A stretch of 50,371 nt of DNA from CAYJAY01 sp964368445 (GTDB taxonomy: Bacteria; Bacillota; Clostridia; Oscillospirales; Ruminococcaceae). A program made the position numbers and the translations under genes. Numbering within the stretch: the stretch's first letter is position 1; the number at the start of each line of letters is the position of its first letter. The DNA lies in the NCBI GenBank assembly GCA_964368445.1, contig CAYJAY010000015.1, positions 1-50,371 on the forward strand. The letters are read 5' to 3'. The notes beneath the pieces were generated by a model that was not told the origin of the DNA, ran no database searches, and saw only the letters and a list, made by a program, of their open reading frames with translations. Positions 49,544-50,371 of this stretch are shown here, piece by piece.

Positions 49544-50036
49544 TGCTACCGAAGTTTACAAAATTTCGGCTGAACCGGTTCAATAAATTAAATCCCATTA
49601 AATTATATTTATTAATTTTATTGATTTCGCTAAAGCAATAAAGCGATTCGATTTAGCACTTTAAACAGTTAATTTTTGCTTGGTGATATATATATTTTAA
49701 CATAAAAAAATAAAAAAGCAATATTATTTGTAAAAATTTTCTTTGATTTTGTCAAAAAACGCATTAAAATGAGATTTTTGACGATTTTTTTAGATAAAAT
49801 TAGCTTTCAAGCTTTTCCCTTGTCAAATCCAACCTTTTGCATAAAACAAAAAATGACAGGTATATTTATTTATAAAGATGCATAAAAATTATTAAACATC
49901 GATTGTTTCTACGATTTTAAATGTTTATTTTATGTAACAAAAAACATGTTGATAGCTTTGCGCAAAAAGAACGGCCTAACCGCTTTGTGTAGAAAGAAAA
50001 GCTCAACAACTTTCTTTTTGAAAGGAAATTATTTAT
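49544..50036. other. 493-bp AT-rich gap
   Basis: Contains weak hairpins just after spmB (CCGAA...TTCGG) and near 49630 (GCTAAA...TTTAGC), then very AT-rich sequence. No gene-like frame was found. The start of the lipoprotein gene and its ribosome site are at the right end. Confidence 0.5.
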
Positions 50037-50371
50037 ATGCAGATTAATGTAAAGTTAACCAAAGTGGCGGCTTTTTTATTTTGTTCGGTTGTTGTTCTTT
50101 GTTCGTGTTCTGCGCAGCAAAGCGAAATCGTGGCGTTTAAGCAGTTTTCAGAAGGAACGTTTATGTTTGTCGGCACGGTCGATTTTAACCAAAACGAATA
50201 CAAAATTCAAGCCAACCACTATGGCACACACAACAGTTGTATAAAGTTTCTTTCGCCCGAAAACGTAAGCGGGCTTGAGCAAACGATTTTATCCGATAAA
50301 ATAAATTCGTCTTTTCTAGGGGTCGAGTTTGAAAAGTCGATTGACTTTGCCCCCGAATCAACGCTTATATA
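50037..50371 (+). CDS. Lipoprotein of unknown function, cut by the window end
   Basis: An open frame of at least 111 codons with AAAGGAAATT before the ATG. The N-terminus MQINVKLTKVAAFLFCSVVV is a lipoprotein signal peptide and the lipobox is LCSC, giving a lipidated Cys at ~25. The visible part after it (FMFVGTVDFNQNEYKIQANH, FEKSIDFAPESTL) is soluble and beta-rich. No family recognised. The stop codon is beyond the window. Confidence 0.8.
   Translation, partial: MQINVKLTKVAAFLFCSVVVLCSCSAQQSEIVAFKQFSEGTFMFVGTVDFNQNEYKIQANHYGTHNSCIKFLSPENVSGLEQTILSDKINSSFLGVEFEKSIDFAPESTLI

Overview
The window looks like the chromosome of a spore-forming, probably anaerobic clostridial Bacillota (Firmicutes). 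Evidence is the sporulation set (yabP-yabQ-divIC, spoIID, spmA-spmB, an AbrB regulator with a zinc-ribbon tail), a pyrophosphate-style central metabolism (PPi-dependent phosphofructokinase and pyruvate phosphate dikinase), a clostridial glycogen operon with the GlgD subunit, and strong Shine-Dalgarno sites before most genes. Intergenic spaces carry several families of short hairpin repeats.

Layout. 1-13.2 kb is almost all minus strand: an isolated AT-rich GIY-YIG nuclease gene; pfp; a phosphatase-cimA-galM group; a large two-sensor membrane GGDEF/EAL protein; an RNA methyltransferase; the ribosome hibernation factor; and yabP-yabQ-divIC. 13.3-19.15 kb holds a MATE transporter, spoIID (minus), citrate synthase coupled to an unknown membrane protein, a 35-residue membrane peptide, and a Gly-Arg-His tRNA operon with a consensus promoter and terminator.

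19.2-35.95 kb is a compact phage-like cassette. A Cro/CI-type repressor faces a rightward operon across divergent sigma-A promoters, with an 18-bp palindrome in the spacer of the rightward one. The operon encodes a PD-(D/E)XK nuclease, terminase large subunit, portal, two small Cys-rich proteins, scaffold, decoration protein, major capsid, adaptor, a nozzle-like tail protein, tail fibre, an XkdX-like protein, XhlA-like protein, SPP1-type holin, M23 endolysin and a last coiled-coil protein. I see no integrase, replication gene, tape measure or small terminase. The terminase reading frame has no ATG, GTG or TTG start. Two blocks of non-coding repeats lie between its structural genes. It is either a reduced podovirus-like prophage or a phage-derived particle locus; the sequence alone does not decide.

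36-47.7 kb carries a fold-type II PLP enzyme (plus), then minus-strand ppdK, radC and the glycogen operon glgB-glgC-glgD-glgA. GlgA has a roughly 165-residue cationic N-terminal extension containing fifteen KAEQA-type units, and GlgB has a Lys/Thr/Ala-rich C-terminal tail. 47.7-50.4 kb has three tandem terminators behind abrB, divergent spmA-spmB, and the start of a lipoprotein gene cut by the window edge.

Together the metabolic genes suggest a cell that uses PPi-linked glycolysis, stores glycogen and sporulates. The phage cassette, the tailed glycogen enzymes and the mosaic of intergenic repeats are the parts most worth following up.
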